Shown: positions 1-7,306 of the stretch, piece after piece | How the letters are laid out: each line of letters opens with the position of its first letter | Numbering within the stretch: the stretch's first letter is position 1 | Source of the DNA: Rhodanobacteraceae bacterium | GTDB taxonomy: Bacteria; Pseudomonadota; Gammaproteobacteria; Xanthomonadales; SZUA-5 | NCBI GenBank assembly: GCA_024234055.1 | Contig: JACKOW010000007.1 | Span: forward strand, 1 to 64,000 | Direction: 5' to 3' | Length of the DNA stretch: 64,000 nt | Program-made: the position numbers and the translations under genes | Notes under the pieces: model-generated | Told to the model about the DNA's origin: nothing | The model's database searches: none | What the model saw: only the letters and a program-made list of their open reading frames with translations

Positions 1-647
1 GGGGAATGACGCCTCAGCGTCCGATCAAGCGCGCGCTGGAGCAGCGGCCTGCGGACGTCGAGCGCTGGTTGGCGGTGGAGTACCCGCAGATCCAGGCCCG
101 TGCGAAGGCAGAAAACGCTGAGATCTACTGGGCCGACGAGACTGCGGTGAAGCAAGATACCGCGTGGGTTCGCGGCTACCCGCCAGCCGGCAAGACCCCG
201 GTTCTGCCGCACACAGCCCGCTGGTCGCACGTGACCATGATCTCGGCGGTGACCAACCAGGGATTGGTGCGCTTTGCCTTCTACCCCGGCGCGATCAACA
301 CCGACCGTTTCATCGACTTCATGGATCGACTGATCCAGGAAGCCGAAGGTCGCAAGGTCTTCCTGATTCTCGACAACCTGCGCGTGCATCACGCTCGACA
401 GGTCAAGGAATGGCTTGCCGAGCGCAGCGAATGCATAGAGGCGTTCTATTTGCCGTCGTACACGCCCGAAGCCAATTCCGACGAATATCTGAACCGGGAT
501 TTGAAGGCGGTGCTGCGAAGCCAAGAACTCAAACGCACCACACACGACCTCTGGAGCGCCGCACGCGCTTTCATGGAAGTTCTGCAGCGCACCCCTGAGC
601 GCGTTCGTGCCTCCTTCACCCATCCGTGGGCTCGCCATGCTCGCTGA
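1..647 (+). CDS. IS630-type transposase, C-terminal part (5' end outside window)
   Basis: This is the DDE catalytic half of an IS630/Tc1-mariner-like transposase. The frame stays open to the window edge and the first ATG at 6 lies inside the usual G-L/M-T-P-Q motif of the family, so the true start is upstream. Counting from that ATG, the likely triad is D44 (in YWADE), D123 (in LILDN) and E160 (in the PEANSDE stretch). The frame is intact to the TGA at 645-647. IS630 elements move by cut and paste into TA dinucleotides. I see no convincing terminal repeat in the roughly 100 bases after the stop, and the left end is not available, so the element boundary stays open. It may be complete upstream or already decayed. 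Confidence 0.85.
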   Translation, partial: GMTPQRPIKRALEQRPADVERWLAVEYPQIQARAKAENAEIYWADETAVKQDTAWVRGYPPAGKTPVLPHTARWSHVTMISAVTNQGLVRFAFYPGAINTDRFIDFMDRLIQEAEGRKVFLILDNLRVHHARQVKEWLAERSECIEAFYLPSYTPEANSDEYLNRDLKAVLRSQELKRTTHDLWSAARAFMEVLQRTPERVRASFTHPWARHAR

Positions 648-754
648 CTGACATAATTGGTTGCCGGGTTAATGAATGCTTTTGGGCCAGAAATCGTCTC
701 GGGGAAACGAGTGTGTCGCAAGCTGGCGATGCAGCGCGCAGCAGGTCAACGGCC

Positions 755-2458
755 TTATTCTGACTCCTGGTCAGGGCTCAACTCGACCAGCGCGCTCGCC
801 GATCGCAGGTCTGCGCTAATGCTCCGGTAGCCTGGCACTTCCAGTTCGAGGCTGGACTCAGTAACGCCGTTGAGGTGGATCTGGCCTTGGGGGTCGGTAT
901 CAATGGCGGAGGCGGGCAGGCCGCGGACGGGGCCGCGCAGGGAGACTGGGGCGCGCGCCAGGGGGACTCCGGCGCTGAAGACGGTGATGGTGACCGGGCG
1001 GCCGGGATCGGGGATCAGGCTGACTGGGTAGCGACCGCTGGCAGACTGAGTCTGGCTAGGCGTGGAATAGAGCAGAGACCACGGTGCTTGCAGGGCCACC
1101 AGTCGGTAGCGGCCCGGCTCCTGCAGGGATGCGGCTATGCCGTCGGCGATCGGGATGAAACGGTCAGCGGCAACGTCTGTCCATGCCCCGGACTGTTCGC
1201 GCTGGAGCACGAAGATGGGAAATGGATGGTTGCGCTGGGGGATCTTGGGAATTGCCAGTGTGCCGGTGCGGACCATCAGCCATTGCAGGGGTCGCAGTTC
1301 GATCGTCTTGTGGATCTGCCGGGACCTGAGGTTTGCGGGGGGCTCGGCGTCGGGTCTGAACTCGATGGATCTTTGATCGGGCCATCTGGGCAGCTCGTCG
1401 CTGGTCACTGGCATTTGCAGGTTGAATCGCTGAATCTTCTGGCGGTCGACGCCCTTGAAGCTCACGCTGCCGCGGGCATTGGTGGTGCGGGTCTGGTCGA
1501 TCTTGCCGCCAAACCAGGTGACTTCGATATCGGGTATGGGTTGGCCCGAGCCTTCGACCACGAAATCCAGCTGCAGCTGCACCGACACGGCTTGCGCGAC
1601 GGTCTGCTTGACGGGGTCGAAGCGCAATTCGGTGATGGTCCCGGCGCGAAGATCCGCGGGCAAGCGCTCGGCCTCGATGCCGTCGATCTCGAGAATGACG
1701 TCCAGTGGGCCTGGCGGCAGTGGCGCAAGGACGGCGCCGGGCACCACAGCTACCGAGCTATCGTCATAGGCGCCCAACAGCTGCGGCGCCTCACGCGCCA
1801 TCAGCGATTGCCATTCGGCGCTGGCATCAAGGTCTGCCGTGCGGCGCAGCAGCACTCGGACGTCGGCATCGGGCGCGGGTTGGTGGACAATGCGCAAGCC
1901 CGCAGCCACGGTGGGAGTCACATTGACGGGATAGGCGTCGGCGCTGAAGGTGGCCAGATAAAAGTGCAGGGGGCTGGCTGATCGAGCCTGCAGCTCGTAA
2001 CGATCAGCAGCTGGGATGGTGATTGGACCCACACGCACACTGCCGTCTGCGAGCCGCTCGGCCGGCAAGTCCAGCCAGCGTACGACGGTCGCGAGTTCGG
2101 CATAACTGGCTGGGCCCGCGCCTTCGGAACCGCCGTCCTTCCACGCTTGCCAGGTGCGGGCTTCGTCCGCTGAAACGTAGGCCAGACCCAGGCGCACCGA
2201 GTCGCTGCTGGCACCGATTGAGCCATCGGGCAACAGCAGGGTCTCAAAGCGAATCAGTTCCCGGGCCGGATTCGAGTCCACCGAGGAGGCGGTGTAGGGA
2301 CCGAGCACGGCGTCGGCGGTGTGGATGGGCGTTGGCTGGTCTGCAGTGGCGACTGTGGTGACGGGCGTTGCAGGCGATGGGTCGCTCTCGTCTTGCAGAT
2401 GCCAGACCATCAGGCTGACGAGCGCGATGGCGAGGGTGATCCAGAGTGCCTGGCGCAT
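755..2458 (-). CDS. Membrane-anchored hypothetical protein with carboxypeptidase-regulatory-like repeats
   Basis: Family not recognised with certainty. I take the ATG at 2458 because it is followed at once by a hydrophobic segment (about residues 4-20) that looks like a signal anchor. The frame is open further upstream, but that extension is Arg/Ser rich and unlikely. The mature part, about 545 residues, is a proline-rich stretch followed by beta-rich segments. One has the E-V-T-W-F-G-G pattern followed by T-N-A-R-G-S-V-S-F and another has D-T-D-P-Q-G-Q-I, both reminiscent of carboxypeptidase-regulatory-like or Ig-like folds. No catalytic motif is visible. It is probably periplasmic or surface facing. 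No Shine-Dalgarno sequence stands out at the chosen start. It stands alone, with about 200 bp to the next gene upstream. Confidence 0.6.
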   Translation of the reverse strand: MRQALWITLAIALVSLMVWHLQDESDPSPATPVTTVATADQPTPIHTADAVLGPYTASSVDSNPARELIRFETLLLPDGSIGASSDSVRLGLAYVSADEARTWQAWKDGGSEGAGPASYAELATVVRWLDLPAERLADGSVRVGPITIPAADRYELQARSASPLHFYLATFSADAYPVNVTPTVAAGLRIVHQPAPDADVRVLLRRTADLDASAEWQSLMAREAPQLLGAYDDSSVAVVPGAVLAPLPPGPLDVILEIDGIEAERLPADLRAGTITELRFDPVKQTVAQAVSVQLQLDFVVEGSGQPIPDIEVTWFGGKIDQTRTTNARGSVSFKGVDRQKIQRFNLQMPVTSDELPRWPDQRSIEFRPDAEPPANLRSRQIHKTIELRPLQWLMVRTGTLAIPKIPQRNHPFPIFVLQREQSGAWTDVAADRFIPIADGIAASLQEPGRYRLVALQAPWSLLYSTPSQTQSASGRYPVSLIPDPGRPVTITVFSAGVPLARAPVSLRGPVRGLPASAIDTDPQGQIHLNGVTESSLELEVPGYRSISADLRSASALVELSPDQESE

Positions 2459-2665
2459 CAGGCGGAGGCACCGACCTGACGGACTCGGTATTCGCCAACT
2501 GCCGCGAGTGTCAGATTGCCGGTGTCTGAATTCATCGATCCTGCCGGGAAGCCGCTGCGCGGCACTCTCGGCCTGCTTTGATAATGGAAACCATGCGGAG
2601 CGGCGCACACGACCTTCCGGCCTTGCACCGCGGCTGCGTGCGGCAACCGCGGTGCACGGCGCTCG

Positions 2666-3520
2666 CTAGTCGGTATCGGCTGACGAATACAGCGACAGGA
2701 AGATCGGCGCGTGATCGGAAACATTGCGGAAGGCGCACATGTCGGCGATGTAATCGCGACCTGCACTCGAGAACTCGGTGACGTAGCTGCTCTGGAACCA
2801 GAAGTGGTCATAGGCGCTGGCGAAGGCGCAGCTGGTGTTGATCGAGGTCAGATCGTTGACCTTGTTGCTCACCGCCGGTGACTGGCCGATCAACGTGCTC
2901 CACCACGGAGAAGTGGCATCGCGGTTGTGATCGCCGAGCAGTATGACATCCTGATCGCTGCTGCTGCTCGACTGGATGGAACTGAAGACGGATGCGATCT
3001 GCTGAATCTCGGCCTGCCGTTCGGCGGTGGTGCCGAACACCGTGTGCCAATTGATGAAGGTGTAGTCGGCGCCGGTCTGGATATGTCGCAACTTGACGAT
3101 CTGGGGCTCGCGTTCGAACTTGTCGCCGGTGTCGGTCCAGACCGAATGCGACAGGATCTGGACGCGATCGGTGCGGAAGAACACCGCGTAGCGCTCCTTG
3201 TAGCTGCTTCGGCCGATGGCAGCGGTCACGCGGTAATCCCAGGTGTAGCCGGTGACGCTGTTCAGGGCAGCAGCCAGACTGGCGGCTGCGGTGTCATACA
3301 TCACTTCCTGGGCAAAGATCAGGTCGACACCATTGGATGCCGATGCGGTGGTGCCGAATTTGGTCCACGCCTGCGTGGCGTAGTCATTCCAGTCGGTTTG
3401 CCCGCTGTAACCGGCATGCAGCAGATTCCAGGAAACCACTCTCAGATAGGCGGCGGCAGACACCGTGCCCGACAACACCAGCAAACACGCCCCCAGCGTG
3501 ATCCAGCGCAAGCTCTTCAT
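2666..3520 (-). CDS. Secreted endonuclease/exonuclease/phosphatase (DNase I fold) family protein
   Basis: The 284-residue product starts with a clear signal peptide (about residues 1-23, ending in VSA-AA), so it is exported. The rest follows the DNase I-like fold in order: S-W-N-L (N32), A-Q-E-V (E72, the metal-binding Glu), S-Y-K-E-R-Y-A-V-F, I-N-W-H-T, G-D-H-N-R-D near residue 195, and S-D-H-A-P near 270. These are the metal and phosphate-binding motifs of the family. The substrate could be extracellular DNA, a phosphoester or a sphingolipid-type molecule, and the sequence does not decide between them. The C-terminal region has several cysteines that could form disulfides in the periplasm or outside the cell. 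It looks monocistronic. It resembles secreted nucleases used for phosphate scavenging or biofilm DNA turnover. Confidence 0.8.
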   Translation of the reverse strand: MKSLRWITLGACLLVLSGTVSAAAYLRVVSWNLLHAGYSGQTDWNDYATQAWTKFGTTASASNGVDLIFAQEVMYDTAAASLAAALNSVTGYTWDYRVTAAIGRSSYKERYAVFFRTDRVQILSHSVWTDTGDKFEREPQIVKLRHIQTGADYTFINWHTVFGTTAERQAEIQQIASVFSSIQSSSSSDQDVILLGDHNRDATSPWWSTLIGQSPAVSNKVNDLTSINTSCAFASAYDHFWFQSSYVTEFSSAGRDYIADMCAFRNVSDHAPIFLSLYSSADTD

Positions 3521-3837
3521 GTCGTATCCCCATACGGCTCGAAGTGAGCTGGCGAAGCATGCGCTGCAGATGTGTCAGTCAAGTGAAAACATGTGTGCAA
3601 CGGTGCACTGGTCGGCGATTGGTGTGCCTCGTGACAGGCCTCACGCCCATGGAAGCATGGTTCCGGAGGTTCCGCGGGCACACCGACCTGCTTCTTTTCG
3701 TAGGAGCGCCCTTGCGGCGCGACCGGCAGTGCCGAATTCCGACCGTTCTCGGTCGCGACGCGAGGTCGCTCCTACTCTGCATTTTTCGCGGCGCGAGCTC
3801 GCTCCTGCGCCGATTGAGCCCTGGCGCAAGCCCTCGC
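3521..3837. repeat. Intergenic region with a GTAG-type inverted repeat (3700-3775) and a related half-site (3787-3810)
   Basis: About 317 bp without a convincing gene. At 3700-3775 an arm beginning GTAGGAGCG and ending in GCGACCG is mirrored by CGGTCGCGACG...CGCTCCTAC, leaving an asymmetric centre. A further copy of the GCGAGCTCGCTCC core lies at 3787-3810. The same arm recurs at 14130-14153 and 26696-26789, so it is a dispersed REP-like family and not an ordinary terminator. It sits between the 5' end of the nuclease gene and the 3' end of the GOLPH3-like gene. Confidence 0.7.
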
Positions 3838-4500
3838 TCACATCACGTGTGGGAGTGCCTCGGCGATACCGGTAAGCAGGGCAATGGCGCTGTGGGTGTT
3901 GCTCCACTCGCGCGCCTCCGGCAGATGATGTCTGACTTCCTGGATGAGCGCGGTGGCTCGGGCGCTGGCTTCGTTGGCTTGAGCCGCGCTCAGCAGATGT
4001 CCGTTGGCGGCAGTGGCGTCACTGAGCAGCAACAAGGCCGTGCTGCGCATGGATGCACTGCGCCCGGTGGTGGCTTCCATCAGGTGCTCCATGGCTTCGT
4101 TGCGGGCGCGGATGGAACGCACCGGGTAACGGCGCTGGCCGAACAGCCAGTAGCTGCGGCGACTGCCTTCGTGCAAGAGTCCGCGAGTGATCAGGCTGTC
4201 GAGCAGTTGCAGACGCAGATCGCGCACCTCCCGGCCGATGGTGCGGATGGCATCGGCCGGATTGGCAGCCGGCGCCCGCCGCAAGGCATCGACAGACTGG
4301 CTGATCAGCCCATGGTAACTCGGCAACTCGTCGAAGATCTGCACGCCGTCTGGGTTCCAGCCTACCTGCTGGTGTACCGCCAGTTCCGCCAGCAGACAGG
4401 CCGCCAGAAAGGCCGGTCGCTGCAGGACTGCCAGACCTGGCAATGGCAGTCCGGAGCTCACATCCAGCGACAGCAGCAGAAAGTCCTCTCCGAGCAGCAC
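3838..4500 (-). CDS. GOLPH3/Vps74 (GPP34)-like protein
   Basis: The 220-residue protein starts M-L-L-G-E-D-F-L-L-L-S-L-D and continues into L-A-A-C-L-L-A-E-L-A, the opening pattern of the GPP34 family to which Golgi phosphoprotein 3 belongs. Eukaryotic members bind phosphatidylinositol 4-phosphate and glycosyltransferase tails. Bacterial members are functionally unassigned and are best known from actinobacteria. The rest is helical with R-D-L-R-L-Q-L-L-D-S-L and R-G-L-L, also family-like. The start is GTG at 4500, preceded by GAGGA at suitable spacing. There is no signal peptide or membrane segment, so it is probably cytosolic or peripheral. It lies just before the M2 peptidase gene's 3' end on the same strand, about 65 bp away. 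No partner glycosyltransferase is nearby. Confidence 0.7.
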   Translation of the reverse strand: MLLGEDFLLLSLDVSSGLPLPGLAVLQRPAFLAACLLAELAVHQQVGWNPDGVQIFDELPSYHGLISQSVDALRRAPAANPADAIRTIGREVRDLRLQLLDSLITRGLLHEGSRRSYWLFGQRRYPVRSIRARNEAMEHLMEATTGRSASMRSTALLLLSDATAANGHLLSAAQANEASARATALIQEVRHHLPEAREWSNTHSAIALLTGIAEALPHVM

Positions 4501-4564
4501 AGATGATCCTCGACAGCGGTGTCAGGGCAGGGTGAGTCCTGCTCTCAGCGCTGGGAAGAATGCA

Positions 4565-6397
4565 TCACCAGCCACAGCGTTGTCCTTCATTCTGCTGATC
4601 CAGCCAGGCTGACAGGGGTTGGAAATACTCAAGGATCGCGCTGGCATCCATCTGCTCACTACCGCTGAATTCCTTCATGGTCTGCTGCCAGGGCTGGCTG
4701 GCGCCGCGTTGCAGCAAGGCCCAGAAGCGTGCACCGGCTTCCTTGTTGTCGAAAATGGAACAATCGTACAGGGGGCCGTTGTCGCCTGCCGCGCGGCAGA
4801 GCTCACGCTGTATCTGGAACTGCAGGATATGCGCCAGAAAATAACGGGTGTAGGGCGTGTTGGCGGGTACGTGATATTTGGCGCCGGGATCGAAGCGGGT
4901 TTCATCCCTCGGCACCGGCGGCATCACGCCCTGGTAACGTTGCTTGAGCTCCCACCAGCTGCGATTGTAGTTTTCCGGCTTGATCGAGCCGTCGAACACG
5001 CCCCAACGCCACTGGTCGATGAGCTTGCCGAAGGGCAAGAAAGCAATCTTCTCCAGCGCCATCTTCATCTGGGCGTTGATGAGGGCTTCATTCGATTGTT
5101 TCGGGGCATCGATCAGGCCGATCCTGGCCAGATAGCCGGGCGTCAGCGACAGCACCACGGTATCGCCGATGGCCTCGTGAAAGCCGTCATGGGCGCCGGT
5201 CTGGAACAGCGGCGGCAGCTGCTGGTAGGCCAGGTAGTAATAGACATGACCGAGTTCGTGATAGATCGTGCGCAGATTCTCTTCGTCGGCCTCGATGCAC
5301 ATCTTGATTCGGACATCGCCTTTCATGTCGATGTCCCAGGCGCTGGCATGGCACTGCACGTCACGGTCGGCCGGCTTGGTCAGCATCGACTTCTGCCAGA
5401 AACTCTGCGGCAGCTCGGGCATGCCCAGCGAGGTGTAGAAACCCTCGGCCTGACGCGTGAGCTTGGCCGCGTCGTACTTCGCCTTCTGCAAGCCGCTGTT
5501 GACGTCCAGGCTGGCAACGCCGGGGTAGGGCTCGACCAGCGGATAGATGGCTGACCAGTCCTGTTGCCACATATTGCCGAGCACATGCCCGGGGATCGGG
5601 CCGGTCTTGGGCACTTCGGTATCACCGTAATGCTGGTTCAGCCGGGTGCGCACATAGCATTGCAGTGAGGTGTACAGCGGCTGCACCTGGCTCCACAGGC
5701 GCTCGGTTTCCAGCGAGAAATCCTCGGCCGACATGTCGTAGCCGCTGCGCCAGAGGTCGCCGGTGTCCTTGTATCCGTATTCCCGGGCGCCGTGATTCAT
5801 CAGTTCGGCATAGCGCCGATAGTCGTCGCGCATGACCGCCGCGGTGTCGTGCCAATCGATCCAGGCCTGGCGAAGCGCGGCCGGGTCGCGGCTTTCCGCC
5901 AGCACCCGCGACAGTTCGATCAGATCGCGGCAGCTCTCCGGCTTGTCCGGATCGGGGCAGGACTTGGCAGAACCGTAGGCGGCCTCAAGGCGGGCGCCGA
6001 TCGTGGTCAATTCGGCCTGCTCGGCAGCCGACGCCGGCGGCAACACCGTCTGGTTGAGCAAACGATCCAGCGACCGCTGGGTGCTGTTGTCCAGACGGGC
6101 ATCGGTGTAGCGGCGGGCCTCGTCGAGCACCTTCGCCTGATAGGCCAGATCGCGCTGCTGGGCGCGCGCTGCCAGCAATTGGGTGTCGTCATTGATATAG
6201 GTGGCGGCCACCCAGCCGGCCGCACTGGATTCGCGCTGGCGCTCGAAGGCCTCGTCATTGATGCGCTGGACCATGGCTTTGGCCTCGCCGGCCAGCTTTT
6301 GCGCATCAGCGTCCGAGGGTGGAGCAGAGTTTGATTGCGCGCAGCCGCAAAGCAGTGCGATGCAGGCCGGAAGTGCCGTCCAGCGCCAATGATTCAT
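4565..6397 (-). CDS. M2 family peptidyl-dipeptidase (ACE-like) lipoprotein
   Basis: A 610-residue zinc metallopeptidase of the angiotensin-converting-enzyme family, which removes dipeptides from the C-terminus of peptides. The zinc site is the HELGH motif at residues 380-384 (E381 catalytic), with the third ligand E408 in H-E-A-I-G-D. The length matches single-domain bacterial M2 enzymes. The N-terminus is a lipoprotein signal (hydrophobic stretch ending L-L-C-G-C), so the mature protein should be lipid-anchored with its catalytic domain in the periplasm or at the surface. The start at 6397 has a good GGAGGT ribosome-binding site. It is probably monocistronic with its own promoter in the 390-bp upstream gap. 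A role in peptide nutrition is inferred. Confidence 0.92.
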   Translation of the reverse strand: MNHWRWTALPACIALLCGCAQSNSAPPSDADAQKLAGEAKAMVQRINDEAFERQRESSAAGWVAATYINDDTQLLAARAQQRDLAYQAKVLDEARRYTDARLDNSTQRSLDRLLNQTVLPPASAAEQAELTTIGARLEAAYGSAKSCPDPDKPESCRDLIELSRVLAESRDPAALRQAWIDWHDTAAVMRDDYRRYAELMNHGAREYGYKDTGDLWRSGYDMSAEDFSLETERLWSQVQPLYTSLQCYVRTRLNQHYGDTEVPKTGPIPGHVLGNMWQQDWSAIYPLVEPYPGVASLDVNSGLQKAKYDAAKLTRQAEGFYTSLGMPELPQSFWQKSMLTKPADRDVQCHASAWDIDMKGDVRIKMCIEADEENLRTIYHELGHVYYYLAYQQLPPLFQTGAHDGFHEAIGDTVVLSLTPGYLARIGLIDAPKQSNEALINAQMKMALEKIAFLPFGKLIDQWRWGVFDGSIKPENYNRSWWELKQRYQGVMPPVPRDETRFDPGAKYHVPANTPYTRYFLAHILQFQIQRELCRAAGDNGPLYDCSIFDNKEAGARFWALLQRGASQPWQQTMKEFSGSEQMDASAILEYFQPLSAWLDQQNEGQRCGW

Positions 6398-6786
6398 GGT
6401 GACCTCCAGCGGACATCGATATGCAGCGGACCATGGACTCTAGCGGGGAAGAACGGGAAGGTCACGAAGGAGCAGGTCTCCGCAAGCGCATCAAAGGCCA
6501 GCAAACCATGGCCACTCGTGCATCGAATAGTGATACAAATCAGATGTATGGAGCTGATATCTGAAGTGACTTATCAGCTGCGTGTTCGAAGGTGCAACAC
6601 TTCGGTACCTGCACGGTCATGGGAGTTTCCCGAAACGGGCACCACACTAGTGGCACGCTTGATGGCGCATCGGGTGCCGAATGATGGCGGCGTTCGCTGC
6701 CTTGCCTTCAAGCAGCGCTCCCGGGCGGAGACGCGGAAAAGCCCCGCTGAGCCGCTGCGCGGCGCAACGGGCTACGCGCTAAGTGA
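6398..6786. other. Intergenic gap with a degenerate GTAG-REP at 6750-6775
   Basis: This 389-bp stretch separates the 5' end of the M2 peptidase gene from the 3' end of the DUF4442 gene. The part at 6530-6580 is clearly AT-richer than its surroundings and is the likeliest promoter region for the peptidase, but I cannot fix the boxes. Near the DUF4442 stop, the minus strand reads GTAGCCCGTTGCGCC followed by a GCCGC-TGC-GCGGC stem, a decayed member of the REP family seen elsewhere here. The open frame that crosses this stretch looks non-coding. Confidence 0.5.
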
Positions 6787-7296
6787 TTACCCCCGCTTGG
6801 GACTCACCCACATGCTGATGTCGGCGCTGAACACCGTCTCGTTCTGGCGGTCCTTGATGACCACGCGGGCGATTTTCTCGGCCCCCTCGCTTAGTTCGCC
6901 GATATTGTCCAGTTGGGCCTCGGCGCGCATGGGTCCAAGCGCCTTCTTCAGGTAGCGCACGGTCATGCCCTTAGGAATCCAGCGCTGCTCGGCGGTCACC
7001 GCCGCGTCGGTGGCCAAACCACCGACGAATTCGGCCAGATTGCACAGGGCAATCGCATGCACGGTGCCGATATGGTTCTGCACGCTTCGACGTTGTTTGA
7101 TCGAGGCGATCGCGTGTCCCGGTTCCAGCAATTCCAGCAGCGGCGAGATGCTGCTGAAATAGGGGGCCTGGAAGCAGATGGCGCGAGAGCACAGCCAGCG
7201 GCCGAAGCCGCTGTTGCCCCAGCGCCGGAACAGTCGCAGCGCCGCACTGCGAGCACCCGGGAGATGTTTGGGATTCTTCGCGGATTCGGCGCTCAT
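6787..7296 (-). CDS. DUF4442 / hotdog-fold thioesterase-like protein
   Basis: About 169 residues. The central part (hydrophobic P-Y-F-S-S-I-S-P, then I-G-T-V-H-A-I-A-L-C-N-L-A-E, and M-T-V-R-Y-L-K-K at the sheet edge) matches DUF4442 proteins, which adopt the hotdog fold of acyl-CoA thioesterases. I set the start at ATG 7296. It lies just downstream of the fadE stop (7307-7309), with a GAGGG sequence overlapping that stop. A longer frame would run inside fadE. The gene is therefore the third member of an operon with the alpha/beta hydrolase and fadE. Hydrolysis of acyl-CoA or a related thioester is a reasonable inference from fold and context. The exact substrate is unknown. Confidence 0.75.
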   Translation of the reverse strand: MSAESAKNPKHLPGARSAALRLFRRWGNSGFGRWLCSRAICFQAPYFSSISPLLELLEPGHAIASIKQRRSVQNHIGTVHAIALCNLAEFVGGLATDAAVTAEQRWIPKGMTVRYLKKALGPMRAEAQLDNIGELSEGAEKIARVVIKDRQNETVFSADISMWVSPKRG

Positions 7297-7306
7297 CGGT
7301 ACACCC

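Noticed and set aside
1..755. Complete IS element with both ends
   Set aside because: The 5' end is outside the window and no right terminal repeat could be identified.
875..1981. Plus-strand frame over the membrane-anchored hypothetical gene
   Set aside because: The minus-strand product has a signal anchor and ordinary composition. The plus-strand one is Gly/Asp rich with no signal and no homology.
6335..6955. Plus-strand frame crossing the gap and the DUF4442 gene
   Set aside because: No domain or ribosome-binding site, and it overlaps two coherent minus-strand genes.
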